Assembly: GCA_030148335.1 (NCBI GenBank)
Contig: JASBTQ010000034.1
Coordinates: forward strand, 1 to 64,000
DNA from: Allomuricauda sp.
GTDB lineage: Bacteria > Bacteroidota > Bacteroidia > Flavobacteriales > Flavobacteriaceae
Direction: 5' to 3'
Length of the DNA stretch: 64,000 bases
Below, piece after piece: positions 7,671 to 14,797 of this stretch. A program made the translations under genes and the position numbers. How positions within the stretch are numbered: the first letter of the stretch is position 1; the number at the start of each line of letters is the position of its first letter. Under the pieces are notes generated by a model, which searched no databases, had not been told where the DNA came from, and worked only from the letters and a program-made list of their open reading frames with translations.

Positions 7671-9404
7671 ATGATCAAACGGTTCTTCCCATTTTTATCT
7701 TGGATGGCCACCTATAACAAGACATTGCTACGCGGTGACCTCACTGCGGGCCTTACCGTGGGAATCATGTTGGTGCCCCAGGGCATGGCCTATGCCATGA
7801 TAGCGGGAATGCCCCCTATTTATGGACTCTATGCCGCTTTGGTGCCCCAGTTGGTGTACGGCTTGATGGGAACTTCCCGACAGTTGGCCGTGGGCCCTGT
7901 GGCCATGGACTCCCTATTGGTCGCCACAGGTGTTGGAGCCCTGCAGTTGCTCAATGAGGAAGATTATATTGCAGCGGTACTTTTCTTGACCCTGCTCATC
8001 GGGGGGTTGCAACTCTTGATGGGAATCTTCAGGATGGGGTTCTTTGTCAACTTTTTGTCCAAACCGGTCATCAGCGGGTTTACATCGGCTGCGGCCATTT
8101 TGATCAGCTTGGGACAATTGAACCACATATTGGGCACCAACTTTGCGCAGTCCAGCAGGGTACATGAACTTGTTCCCAATATCATCGGAAGCCTGGGGTA
8201 CATCCACTGGCTGACCTTTGGTCTGGGCGTTGGGTCCATTGCATTGATATTTCTGTTGGGAAGGTTCAGTAAAAAGTTGCCGGTTCCCTTATTGATGGTG
8301 GTTATGGGGATTTTGGCCGTGGTGATTTTCGGGTTGGAGACCAAGGGGATCCATATTGTGGGCGATATTCCAAAAGGTCTTCCTGGCTTTCAGCCCCCTG
8401 AGTTCCAATGGGACAAACTAGGGCAGCTCATGCCCATTGCCATTACCGTGGCACTTTTCGGCTTCATGGAATCCGTTTCCATCGCCAAGACGGTCGAAGA
8501 AAAACATCCAGAGTACGAACTGGATGCCGATCAAGAACTTCGGGCATTAGGACTTTCCAATGTTTTGGGTTCGTTTTTCCAGTCTTTTTCGGTCTCGGGA
8601 AGTTTCTCAAGGACCGCCGTGAACGATCAGGCTGGTGCCAAAACGGGAATGTCCCTGATCTTTAGCACCTTGATCATTGCAGGGGTGCTACTCTTCCTGA
8701 CCCCTTTGTTCTATAATCTCCCCGCAGTGATCTTGGGTGCCATCATCATCGTTTCCGTGATGGGCCTCATCGATATCCAATACCCTTTGGCCCTCTGGAA
8801 AAACAGAAAGGACGAGTTCCTGCTGCTGGCCGCCACCTTCTTGATGACGCTCTTCATCGGGTTGATGGAGGGAATCCTTTTCGGGGTGTTGCTGTCCCTG
8901 ATGCTGGTGGTGTATCGAATATCCAAACCGCACATGGCGGTCTTGGGAAGGATCAAGGGCACCAACTATTTCAAGAATATCGACCGTTTTTCGGGGGATG
9001 TTGAAGTGGATGCCGATAAATTGGTCATACGGTTCGATGCCCAATTGTATTTTGGGAACAAGGATTATTTCAAAAAGCAACTCTATCGGCAAATGGCCAA
9101 AAAAGGCCCAGTCCTGAAATACATCATCCTGAATGCGGAACCCATCAATTACATAGACAGCAGCGCCGCAGCCATGCTGGAACGCATCATATTGGACTTT
9201 AGGCAAAGAGGGATCCACTTCTTGATTGCGGCGGCCATAGGCCCCACAAGGGATATTCTGTACAGTAGTGGGATCGTTGATATCCTTGGGGAGGAAAACC
9301 TGTTTGTCCAGACCTTTGATGCCGTGGACTCCTGTTCCGAAAAGAAGGAAAGGAGTGTCATGCAGAAAAAGATAACATTACAGTCCAAGACAAAGAGTTT
9401 GTAA
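7671..9404 (+). CDS. SulP-family anion permease with C-terminal STAS domain
   Basis: A 577-residue SulP/SLC26-type inner-membrane transporter. The N-terminal ~420 residues hold about 10-12 hydrophobic segments with the family signature near the start (GLTVGIMLVPQGMAYAMIAG). A STAS domain occupies the last ~140 residues (YIDSSAAAMLERI). The frame extends to a TTG at 7632, but ATG 7671 is chosen because the earlier start overlaps the promoter. SulP proteins move sulfate, bicarbonate or similar anions. In this regulon it may import or release sulfate or sulfite. The direction cannot be read from sequence. Confidence 0.9.
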   Translation: MIKRFFPFLSWMATYNKTLLRGDLTAGLTVGIMLVPQGMAYAMIAGMPPIYGLYAALVPQLVYGLMGTSRQLAVGPVAMDSLLVATGVGALQLLNEEDYIAAVLFLTLLIGGLQLLMGIFRMGFFVNFLSKPVISGFTSAAAILISLGQLNHILGTNFAQSSRVHELVPNIIGSLGYIHWLTFGLGVGSIALIFLLGRFSKKLPVPLLMVVMGILAVVIFGLETKGIHIVGDIPKGLPGFQPPEFQWDKLGQLMPIAITVALFGFMESVSIAKTVEEKHPEYELDADQELRALGLSNVLGSFFQSFSVSGSFSRTAVNDQAGAKTGMSLIFSTLIIAGVLLFLTPLFYNLPAVILGAIIIVSVMGLIDIQYPLALWKNRKDEFLLLAATFLMTLFIGLMEGILFGVLLSLMLVVYRISKPHMAVLGRIKGTNYFKNIDRFSGDVEVDADKLVIRFDAQLYFGNKDYFKKQLYRQMAKKGPVLKYIILNAEPINYIDSSAAAMLERIILDFRQRGIHFLIAAAIGPTRDILYSSGIVDILGEENLFVQTFDAVDSCSEKKERSVMQKKITLQSKTKSL

Positions 9405-9444
9405 CTTTGGTGACTGCGCGATACAGTGCACCATATTAATTTTG
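9401..9444 (+). promoter_or_regulatory. Crp/Fnr-type operator plus -7 box ahead of persulfide dioxygenase-rhodanese gene
   Basis: GTAAC-TTTG-GTGAC (9401-9414) overlaps the sulP stop. Its centre is 29.5 bp from the -7 box TAATTTTG (9437-9444). The ATG at 9462 follows 25 bp below the box. Confidence 0.7.
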
Positions 9445-9461
9445 TTGAAAAATCAGAGGAG

Positions 9462-10871
9462 ATGAAAATAGAACAGATATATACCGGATGTTTGGCACAA
9501 GGAGCCTATTATATTGAAAGTGAAGGAGAAGCTGCCATCATAGACCCGCTTCGCGAAGTGGAACCCTATCTGAAAAGGGCCAAGGACGAAGGTGCCGTCA
9601 TCAAGTACATTTTTGAGACCCATTTCCATGCCGATTTTGTAAGTGGGCATGTCACCCTTTCCAAGGAAACGGGCGCGCCGATCATTTACGGCCCCACGGC
9701 CCAACCTGCTTTTGAGGCCATTATTGCCGAAGATGGACAGGAGTTCCCTTTGGGAAAATTGACCATCAAGGTGCTGCACACCCCAGGGCACACTATGGAA
9801 AGCACCACTTTTTTGCTGAAGGACGAATCCGGAAAGGACCATGCCATTTTTAGTGGGGATACCTTGTTCCTAGGGGATGTAGGTCGTCCGGACCTGGCCC
9901 AGAAAGCGGCCCACATGACCCAAGAGGAGCTGGCCGGAACCCTTTTCGACAGCCTTCGAAGCAAGATCATGCCCTTGGCCGATGATGTGATCGTATATCC
10001 GGCCCACGGAGCCGGTTCCGCCTGTGGAAAGAACATGATGAAGGAAACGGTGGATACCTTGGGCAACCAGAAAAAGATGAACTATGCCCTTCGGGCAGAT
10101 ATGACCCGCGAGGAATTCATCAAGGAAGTGACGGAAGGCCTTTTGCCTCCACCACAATACTTCCCCCTGAACGTGAAAATGAACAAGGAAGGCTACGAAG
10201 ATATCGACACTGTTCTGGAAAGAGGTACGCAGGCACTGACACCAGAGGCTTTTGAAACTGCCGCCAACGAAACAGGAGCCGTTGTTCTTGATGTGCGCCA
10301 TCAAGATGATTTTGCCAAAGGCCATGTGCCACGCTCCATATTCATCGGTCTGGATGGAAGCTTCGCCCCTTGGGTAGGCGCATTGATTGCCGATGTGAAG
10401 CAACCCATTCTCCTCGTTACCCCTGAAGGCAGGGAAGAAGAGACCGTCACCCGGCTTTCAAGGGTTGGTTTTGACCATACCTTGGGCTATCTGAAAGGAG
10501 GAGTTGAGGCTTGGAAAGAAGCGGGCAAGGAAATCGATACGGTGGACAGTGTGAATGCCGAGCAATTGAAAACCCTCATGGAAAAAGGGGTGCCCGTGTA
10601 CGATGTGAGGAAGGAATCCGAGTTCATTGCGGAGCATGTGGAAAAAGCCCATTTGACCCCGTTGGACTATATCAACGACCATTTGGCGGAATTTCCAGAG
10701 AAGGAAACCTTTTATGTGCATTGCGCGGGAGGCTATAGGAGCATGATCGCTTCCTCCATCCTGAAGAGCAGGGGCATCCATAATTTGATCGATGTTACAG
10801 GAGGTTTTGCCGACATCAAAAAGGCAGGGATTCCCGTAACGGACTATGTGTGTCCCACTACGTTGAAATAA
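9462..10871 (+). CDS. Persulfide dioxygenase-rhodanese fusion (CstB-like)
   Basis: A 469-residue cytoplasmic protein of three modules. Residues 1-~240 are a metallo-beta-lactamase fold of the ETHE1/persulfide dioxygenase kind: THFHAD (His54, His56), TPGH (His110), SGDTLFLGDVGRPD (Asp133) and PAHGAGSACGK (His182). Residues ~265-360 are a rhodanese-like domain lacking the active cysteine. Residues ~365-465 are an active rhodanese with loop CAGGYRS (Cys421). This order matches S. aureus CstB, which turns low-molecular-weight persulfides into thiosulfate/sulfite. The frame opens at a GTG (9426) that overlaps the promoter, so ATG 9462 with an AGAGGAG-like ribosome site is preferred. Confidence 0.9.
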   Translation: MKIEQIYTGCLAQGAYYIESEGEAAIIDPLREVEPYLKRAKDEGAVIKYIFETHFHADFVSGHVTLSKETGAPIIYGPTAQPAFEAIIAEDGQEFPLGKLTIKVLHTPGHTMESTTFLLKDESGKDHAIFSGDTLFLGDVGRPDLAQKAAHMTQEELAGTLFDSLRSKIMPLADDVIVYPAHGAGSACGKNMMKETVDTLGNQKKMNYALRADMTREEFIKEVTEGLLPPPQYFPLNVKMNKEGYEDIDTVLERGTQALTPEAFETAANETGAVVLDVRHQDDFAKGHVPRSIFIGLDGSFAPWVGALIADVKQPILLVTPEGREEETVTRLSRVGFDHTLGYLKGGVEAWKEAGKEIDTVDSVNAEQLKTLMEKGVPVYDVRKESEFIAEHVEKAHLTPLDYINDHLAEFPEKETFYVHCAGGYRSMIASSILKSRGIHNLIDVTGGFADIKKAGIPVTDYVCPTTLK

Positions 10872-10914
10872 GGCCCGGACAACTTCGGAAAAAATCAGGA
10901 AAAGTTGGTTTTGT

Positions 10915-10959
10915 GTAACCATCGTTACTGACCCCTATAGGTCGGGCGGGGTATTTTTG
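10915..10959 (+). promoter_or_regulatory. Crp/Fnr-type operator plus -7 box ahead of rhodanese gene
   Basis: GTAAC-CATC-GTTAC (10915-10928) is a perfect 5-4-5 palindrome. The -7 box TATTTTTG is at 10952-10959, 30.5 bp from the operator centre, one base more than at the other sites. The ATG at 10980 follows 28 bp below the box. Confidence 0.78.
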
Positions 10960-10979
10960 ACCCTTAAAATAACGATACG

Positions 10980-11324
10980 ATGTCAATACTTAGCTTTTTG
11001 TTCAAAGGACAAAACCTTCCCGATGAAATTCAGATCATGGATAGGGAAGCATACAAAGCAGCCATTTCCAAAGGCAAGGTCCAATTGGTGGATGTGAGGA
11101 CCAAGGCAGAGTTCATGTCGGGCCACATCAAAGGTGCCAAAAACATTGATTTTTTTCAAGGGTCAGCATTTGAGGCCGCCTTTTCCACATTTAAAAAAGA
11201 TGCCCCCGTGTACATTTATTGTCAATCGGGGAATAGGAGCCAAAGGGCTGCTAAGAGACTCGTGGATCTTGGGTTTACAAAAGTGTACGATCTTAGGGGC
11301 GGATACAGGTCCTGGAGCTATTGA
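10980..11324 (+). CDS. Single-domain rhodanese sulfurtransferase
   Basis: A 114-residue rhodanese. LVDVRTKAEF and GHIKGAKNID are the usual core strands; the catalytic loop is CQSGNRS with Cys81. There is no signal peptide (a short hydrophobic start, LSFLF, is too weak), so it should carry sulfane sulfur in the cytoplasm as protein persulfide. It has its own operator-promoter, so it is controlled with the dioxygenase fusion but can be made separately. It converges with the sterol-desaturase-like gene 19 nt away. Confidence 0.88.
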   Translation: MSILSFLFKGQNLPDEIQIMDREAYKAAISKGKVQLVDVRTKAEFMSGHIKGAKNIDFFQGSAFEAAFSTFKKDAPVYIYCQSGNRSQRAAKRLVDLGFTKVYDLRGGYRSWSY

Positions 11325-11343
11325 GACTTCAGAAAAGACCTGA

Positions 11344-12225
11344 TTATTCTTTCTGCTTGTTTTTTTTGAAACCATAGATGGATTGGCTCCAAAATCCTTT
11401 CGGGAGTTGATCATCGCCCGGAAAACCGAGTCCAATTTTTCCACTGTTCTCCGGGATATAATTTGTTTTGAACAGATAGTCCCAAACACTCAGGCTGATC
11501 CCAAAATTCACACCATACGAGCCTTCAGGAATGGTGTAGGCATGGTGGTACAGGTGCATCACGGGATTGTTCAGGATGTATTTGAGCGGACCATAGGTCA
11601 GTTTGATGTTGGAGTGGTTGAAATGTCCGATGGCTATGGCGGCAAAGTGCACAATATAGGCCTGCTCAGGTTCAAACCCTCCCAATACCATCACCCCCAA
11701 TGTCTTTAATGGTTTGTAGAGGATGTTTTCCATCCAGTGGTACCTCAAATGTGCCGCAAACCCCATTTCCTTGACACTGTGGTGCACTTTGTGGAACTCC
11801 CAGAGCACGGGATATTTGTGCAGCAATACATGGGTGAACCACTGGACAAAATCCAGCAGGACAAAAAAGAGCAAGAGCTGTACCCATTGCGGCCAATGGC
11901 CCATTTCCAAGATGGCCAAGGTTTTGGAAGAAATGCCCACATCCAAAAAAAGGACGCCAAGCAGCTTGTACACCCCATTGATGACGATGGCGAATAGGAA
12001 AAAATTGAAGAACATATAAAAGGCATCCAGCCAAAAGTCCTTTCGGAAAACGGATTGTTCCTTACGCCATGGGAATAAGATTTCCAAGCCCCAGACCAGT
12101 AGGGAAATCAAGATCAGGCCCCAAAAATAGTTGGTGTACCAAGGCACTTCGAACCAAATGGATTTCCAGGTCCAGTTGATGGTGCCCCAAAAACCGTTCA
12201 TAAAGGCATCTACATAAGCTTCCAT
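11344..12225 (-). CDS. Sterol desaturase/fatty acid hydroxylase family membrane protein
   Basis: A 293-residue membrane di-iron protein. Several hydrophobic segments surround the histidine clusters: HVLLH, HKVHHSVKEMGFAAHLRYHW, HFNHSN and HLYHHAYTIP. These are the ligand pattern of the fatty acid hydroxylase/sterol desaturase family, which hydroxylates or desaturates lipids with O2. It is the third gene of a minus-strand operon after the sulfite dehydrogenase and its cytochrome, with a 3-nt gap. Why a lipid-oxidising enzyme is linked to sulfite oxidation is unknown; sulfonolipid chemistry is one idea, not shown by the sequence. Confidence 0.88.
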   Translation of the reverse strand: MEAYVDAFMNGFWGTINWTWKSIWFEVPWYTNYFWGLILISLLVWGLEILFPWRKEQSVFRKDFWLDAFYMFFNFFLFAIVINGVYKLLGVLFLDVGISSKTLAILEMGHWPQWVQLLLFFVLLDFVQWFTHVLLHKYPVLWEFHKVHHSVKEMGFAAHLRYHWMENILYKPLKTLGVMVLGGFEPEQAYIVHFAAIAIGHFNHSNIKLTYGPLKYILNNPVMHLYHHAYTIPEGSYGVNFGISLSVWDYLFKTNYIPENSGKIGLGFPGDDQLPKGFWSQSIYGFKKNKQKE

Positions 12226-12228
12226 GAT

Positions 12229-12678
12229 TCACTTTAGTTCATACCAATCAATATTCTCTAAGTTTTGTCTTCTTCCCTGCTCTTTTGGGGCATAGTTTTT
12301 TGACAAATAGGACAAAATCAGTGTTTCGTTAGCTCCCAAGTCCCATAGGTTTTGGGTCTCCTGCATCCATTCAATGGTGGCTTTCCACCCTTCCAGGTCC
12401 ATTCTGTTCTGGGTCACCAATTTGGCGGAATGGCAACCGGTACAGTTCTGGATGGTCGCCTCCATCCCTTCATCCACCACAAAACCGGTGGCCACATGGA
12501 CACCGTTTTCAATTTGGTCGAAATCGGTAACGGTTTCTTTCATCGGGATTTCTTCATAGGTAGGGGGTGGGGTATAATTTGCCCAATAGAAAAGTCCTGC
12601 GAAAAGAACGACGATCAATCCCAAAAATGCCCAAAGTGCTTTGGACAGTGCACTGACCTGTTTTCGAAAGTCCTCCAT
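12229..12678 (-). CDS. Membrane-anchored monoheme cytochrome c, probable sulfite dehydrogenase partner
   Basis: A 149-residue protein with an uncleaved-looking N-terminal membrane segment (residues ~14-33, ALWAFLGLIVVLFAGLFYW) and one heme motif, CTGCH (Cys79, Cys82, His83); Met residues after it could be the second axial ligand. The frame continues upstream inside the molybdoenzyme gene, but ATG 12678, 5 nt after that gene's stop, gives a sensible protein. It resembles the small SorB-type subunit that takes electrons from a sulfite dehydrogenase. Partnership is inferred from the operon. Confidence 0.82.
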   Translation of the reverse strand: MEDFRKQVSALSKALWAFLGLIVVLFAGLFYWANYTPPPTYEEIPMKETVTDFDQIENGVHVATGFVVDEGMEATIQNCTGCHSAKLVTQNRMDLEGWKATIEWMQETQNLWDLGANETLILSYLSKNYAPKEQGRRQNLENIDWYELK

Positions 12679-12683
12679 CACCT

Positions 12684-13904
12684 TTAAACGATTTTGACCG
12701 CTATGCGATGACAAGCATTGTTGAGGTAGCCTTTGGGGTTCCAACCGGGCAAAACCATAGGTTGTCCCTTTCCATGGGAGTCCGTGGCCTTGGCCCAAAT
12801 TTCGTAATATCCCTTTTGCGGAAAGGAAATCGTGGCCTTAAAATGTTGCCAGGCCAATCGGTTTGCGGGTTTTTCGAGCGAACAGGTATACCATGTGCTT
12901 CCAAAATCAATGGAATATTCCATTTTTGAGACCTCAAGCTCTCCGGCCCATGCATGACCGTTTATGGTCAAGGATTTTCCATTTTTGATCAATGCACCGC
13001 TTTTGGGGGATGTGATCAACGATTTTACGGGCATGGATTCGATAATACACATGTTGGCATCGTCCACTTCACTGCCTGGGGCCACGTTCTCACAGGGTAC
13101 CCGGTACGAACTGCCGCCCATTTTTTCACCATCGTGTTCCTTGTTTCGGACGCTGATGCGGGTGATCCATTTGCCCGATGTGGAAGCGGGCCAACCACCA
13201 CAGACCAATCGCAATGGATGACCGTGCGCCAAAGGGATGTCCTCACCGTTCATGGCAAAGGCGAGCAAGGTTTCATCCTGCAATGCCTTGGTAATGGGAA
13301 CGCCCCGGGAGATGGGTTCTTTTTTCGGGTCTCCGCTCAAATGGGTGTCCGCAGCATGGTAGCCAATGTAAACGGCATCGGATGTGATCCCGACATCCTC
13401 CAGTACATCGCGTAAACGAACCCCGGTCCATTCGGCACATGAAATTGCCCCAACGGTCCATTGGTTCCCCTTTGCCGGTGGGTTGAACTCGCTTCGGCCA
13501 TTTCCACCACATTCCAAGGTCAATTGATAGGTATGGTGCCCAAACTTGGATTTTAATTCGGAAAGTGAGTAGGTTTTTTTGTTTTTAACGGATTCTCCAT
13601 CGATGGTGAGGGTCCATTTGGACACATCAATGCCTTCAGGGATGTTTCCGTTGTTTCGAATGAACATGTATTGGTTCGGAGTCACCCTATCGTTCAATAG
13701 ATGGGCCTTCGCCTCCATGTTCCAAGGGCGATCGTTCAAAACGACCATTTCCTTGTCCTTGTGGAACATTTTAAAAGGGTCCGGGTCCTGAAGGCCCAAA
13801 GGGCGGTATCCTTCCGGCATGAGACCTCCATATACAATCTCAACACCCAAGATACTGGCCATGCCGGCCAACGACATTCCCAAAGTGAATTCCCTCCTGT
13901 TCAT
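12684..13904 (-). CDS. Periplasmic molybdopterin sulfite dehydrogenase (SoxC/SorA-like)
   Basis: A 406-residue sulfite oxidase-family enzyme. It starts with a Tat-type signal (NRREFT followed by a hydrophobic stretch to ~residue 27). The molybdopterin domain carries the molybdenum-ligand cysteine in LTLECGGNGRSEF (Cys132) and HGHPLRLVCGGWPA; the C-terminal ~120 residues are the Mo-cofactor dimerisation, Ig-like domain. It oxidises sulfite to sulfate and passes electrons to cytochrome c. A longer reading frame exists to 14108, but the twin-arginine start at 13904 and the promoter 20 bp above it decide the start. It heads a three-gene operon. MoaE and MoaC are encoded at 36.3-37.2 kb. Confidence 0.9.
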   Translation of the reverse strand: MNRREFTLGMSLAGMASILGVEIVYGGLMPEGYRPLGLQDPDPFKMFHKDKEMVVLNDRPWNMEAKAHLLNDRVTPNQYMFIRNNGNIPEGIDVSKWTLTIDGESVKNKKTYSLSELKSKFGHHTYQLTLECGGNGRSEFNPPAKGNQWTVGAISCAEWTGVRLRDVLEDVGITSDAVYIGYHAADTHLSGDPKKEPISRGVPITKALQDETLLAFAMNGEDIPLAHGHPLRLVCGGWPASTSGKWITRISVRNKEHDGEKMGGSSYRVPCENVAPGSEVDDANMCIIESMPVKSLITSPKSGALIKNGKSLTINGHAWAGELEVSKMEYSIDFGSTWYTCSLEKPANRLAWQHFKATISFPQKGYYEIWAKATDSHGKGQPMVLPGWNPKGYLNNACHRIAVKIV

Positions 13905-13916
13905 AAAATAGAGAAT

Positions 13917-13990
13917 TAAATGTACCGTAAAAATAAGGAAAGCTATGTAACCAATGTTACCAATTGCTTTTGCATGAATCCCTACATTTG
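13917..13990. promoter_or_regulatory. Bidirectional Crp/Fnr-type operator with two mirror-image -7 boxes
   Basis: GTAAC-CAAT-GTTAC (13947-13960) is a perfect palindrome. On the minus strand TACATTTA (13924 down to 13917) and on the plus strand TACATTTG (13983-13990) each lie exactly 29.5 bp from its centre. The minus promoter drives the sulfite dehydrogenase operon (ATG 20 bp below). The plus promoter drives the small membrane protein at 14077 with an ~85-nt leader. That leader holds a weak hairpin, TGGGA/TCCCA (14016-14035), followed by ATTTTT. Confidence 0.75.
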
Positions 13991-14076
13991 GATTAATGTT
14001 CTGATAATCAAAAAGTGGGAAGGAAATCTGTCCCAATTTTTGGTATCTTGTAGGGAAGAACCATAAACTGACGGTC

Positions 14077-14283
14077 ATGAAAAAAAACATGGGCGGTGCA
14101 GACCGCACGATTCGGATTATCCTGGCACTTGTAGTAGTGGCACTGTACTACTTCAATGTGATTACAGGAACTTTGGCATATGTGTTGCTGGCATTGGCGG
14201 CCATATTTGCCCTGACAAGCTTTGTTAGCTTTTGCCCATTGTACACCCTTTTGGGAATCAATACGTGCAAGGTCAAAAACTAA
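14077..14283 (+). CDS. DUF2892/YgaP-like small inner-membrane protein
   Basis: A 68-residue protein with two membrane segments (IIRIILALVVVALYYF region and YVLLALAAIFALTSF) and the pattern FCPLYTLLGINTC, containing two cysteines. This fits the DUF2892 family, also found as the membrane part of the YgaP rhodanese. It shares a bidirectional operator with the sulfite dehydrogenase operon. A rhodanese-linked membrane role in sulfur handling is likely but unproven. A relative sits at 22491 in the same regulon. A terminator hairpin follows at 14305. Confidence 0.8.
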   Translation: MKKNMGGADRTIRIILALVVVALYYFNVITGTLAYVLLALAAIFALTSFVSFCPLYTLLGINTCKVKN

Positions 14284-14304
14284 GTTTTCTTGGTTGGTTG
14301 ATAT

Positions 14305-14331
14305 AAGGCCGCTCTGTATGGGGCGGCTTTT
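14305..14331 (+). terminator. Terminator after DUF2892 gene
   Basis: GCCGC (14308-14312) pairs with GCGGC (14323-14327), extended by A/G-U pairs, and runs into TTTT. Confidence 0.65.
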
Positions 14332-14346
14332 ATGTTTTGTGCCAAC

Positions 14347-14390
14347 ATGAGAATTGTCATGATTTAACAGTCAGATTACCTCTACTTTTA
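14347..14390 (+). promoter_or_regulatory. Degenerate Crp/Fnr-type operator plus -7 box ahead of 42-residue membrane protein
   Basis: ATGAG-AATT-GTCAT (14347-14360) keeps three and four of five consensus bases per half-site. Its centre is 29.5 bp from TACTTTTA (14383-14390), and the ATG at 14412 is 29 bp further. The match is weak by itself; the spacing supports it. Confidence 0.45.
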
Positions 14391-14411
14391 GCTCCTTAAA
14401 AAGTCATACTT

Positions 14412-14540
14412 ATGAAAACTTTTTTATCCTTTGTCTTGGTCTCTTGGGAAAACGGCATCATCATGATAGCCGTATTTGGGGCTGTTGCCGTAGCCTTGGT
14501 CCTTGCCGTGCTCATGATGATGAAAGGCGGGGAGAAATAG
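14412..14540 (+). CDS. 42-residue single-span membrane protein of the sulfur regulon
   Basis: A small gene of 43 codons. The protein starts MKTFLSFVLVSWENG, then has one strongly hydrophobic segment (IIMIAVFGAVAVALVLAVLM) and ends in KGGEK. I do not recognise a named family. The coding case rests on a clean start, one membrane helix, a positively charged tail and a promoter like those of the neighbouring sulfur genes. It could assist a membrane sulfur enzyme such as the quinone oxidoreductase downstream (inference). Confidence 0.6.
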   Translation: MKTFLSFVLVSWENGIIMIAVFGAVAVALVLAVLMMMKGGEK

Positions 14541-14559
14541 ATGTTCCAACGTATTTGGG

Positions 14560-14592
14560 TTTTGTACAATTATGGTGCATCACTGTACAAAA
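14560..14592. other. Inverted repeat in the gap before the sulfide:quinone oxidoreductase gene
   Basis: TTTTGTAC (14560-14567) and GTACAAAA (14585-14592) form an 8-bp stem with a 17-nt loop. It may be the terminator of the small gene ahead or a second regulator site. The rest of 14541-14736 shows no gene. Confidence 0.3.
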
Positions 14593-14736
14593 TCGGTTGT
14601 TTTTGACAATTTCAAATTATTGGCGACAATCTCCCATCAATTCCTTCTATTTTTTATGTACAATGGACGTGGCCCAATGTAAGATCACATATTTATAAAA
14701 GCCCCAGTCTTATTTTCCATTCAGATTTTTACCAGT

Positions 14737-14780
14737 GTGACCTAGGTCACTTTATATCTGAAAACCTAAGGGTAACTTTG
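14737..14780 (+). promoter_or_regulatory. Crp/Fnr-type operator plus -7 box ahead of sulfide:quinone oxidoreductase gene
   Basis: GTGAC-CTAG-GTCAC (14737-14750) is a perfect 14-bp palindrome. Its centre is 29.5 bp from the -7 box TAACTTTG (14773-14780). The ATG at 14798 is 25 bp below the box. Confidence 0.8.
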
Positions 14781-14797
14781 GGTAAAACGATATAAAA

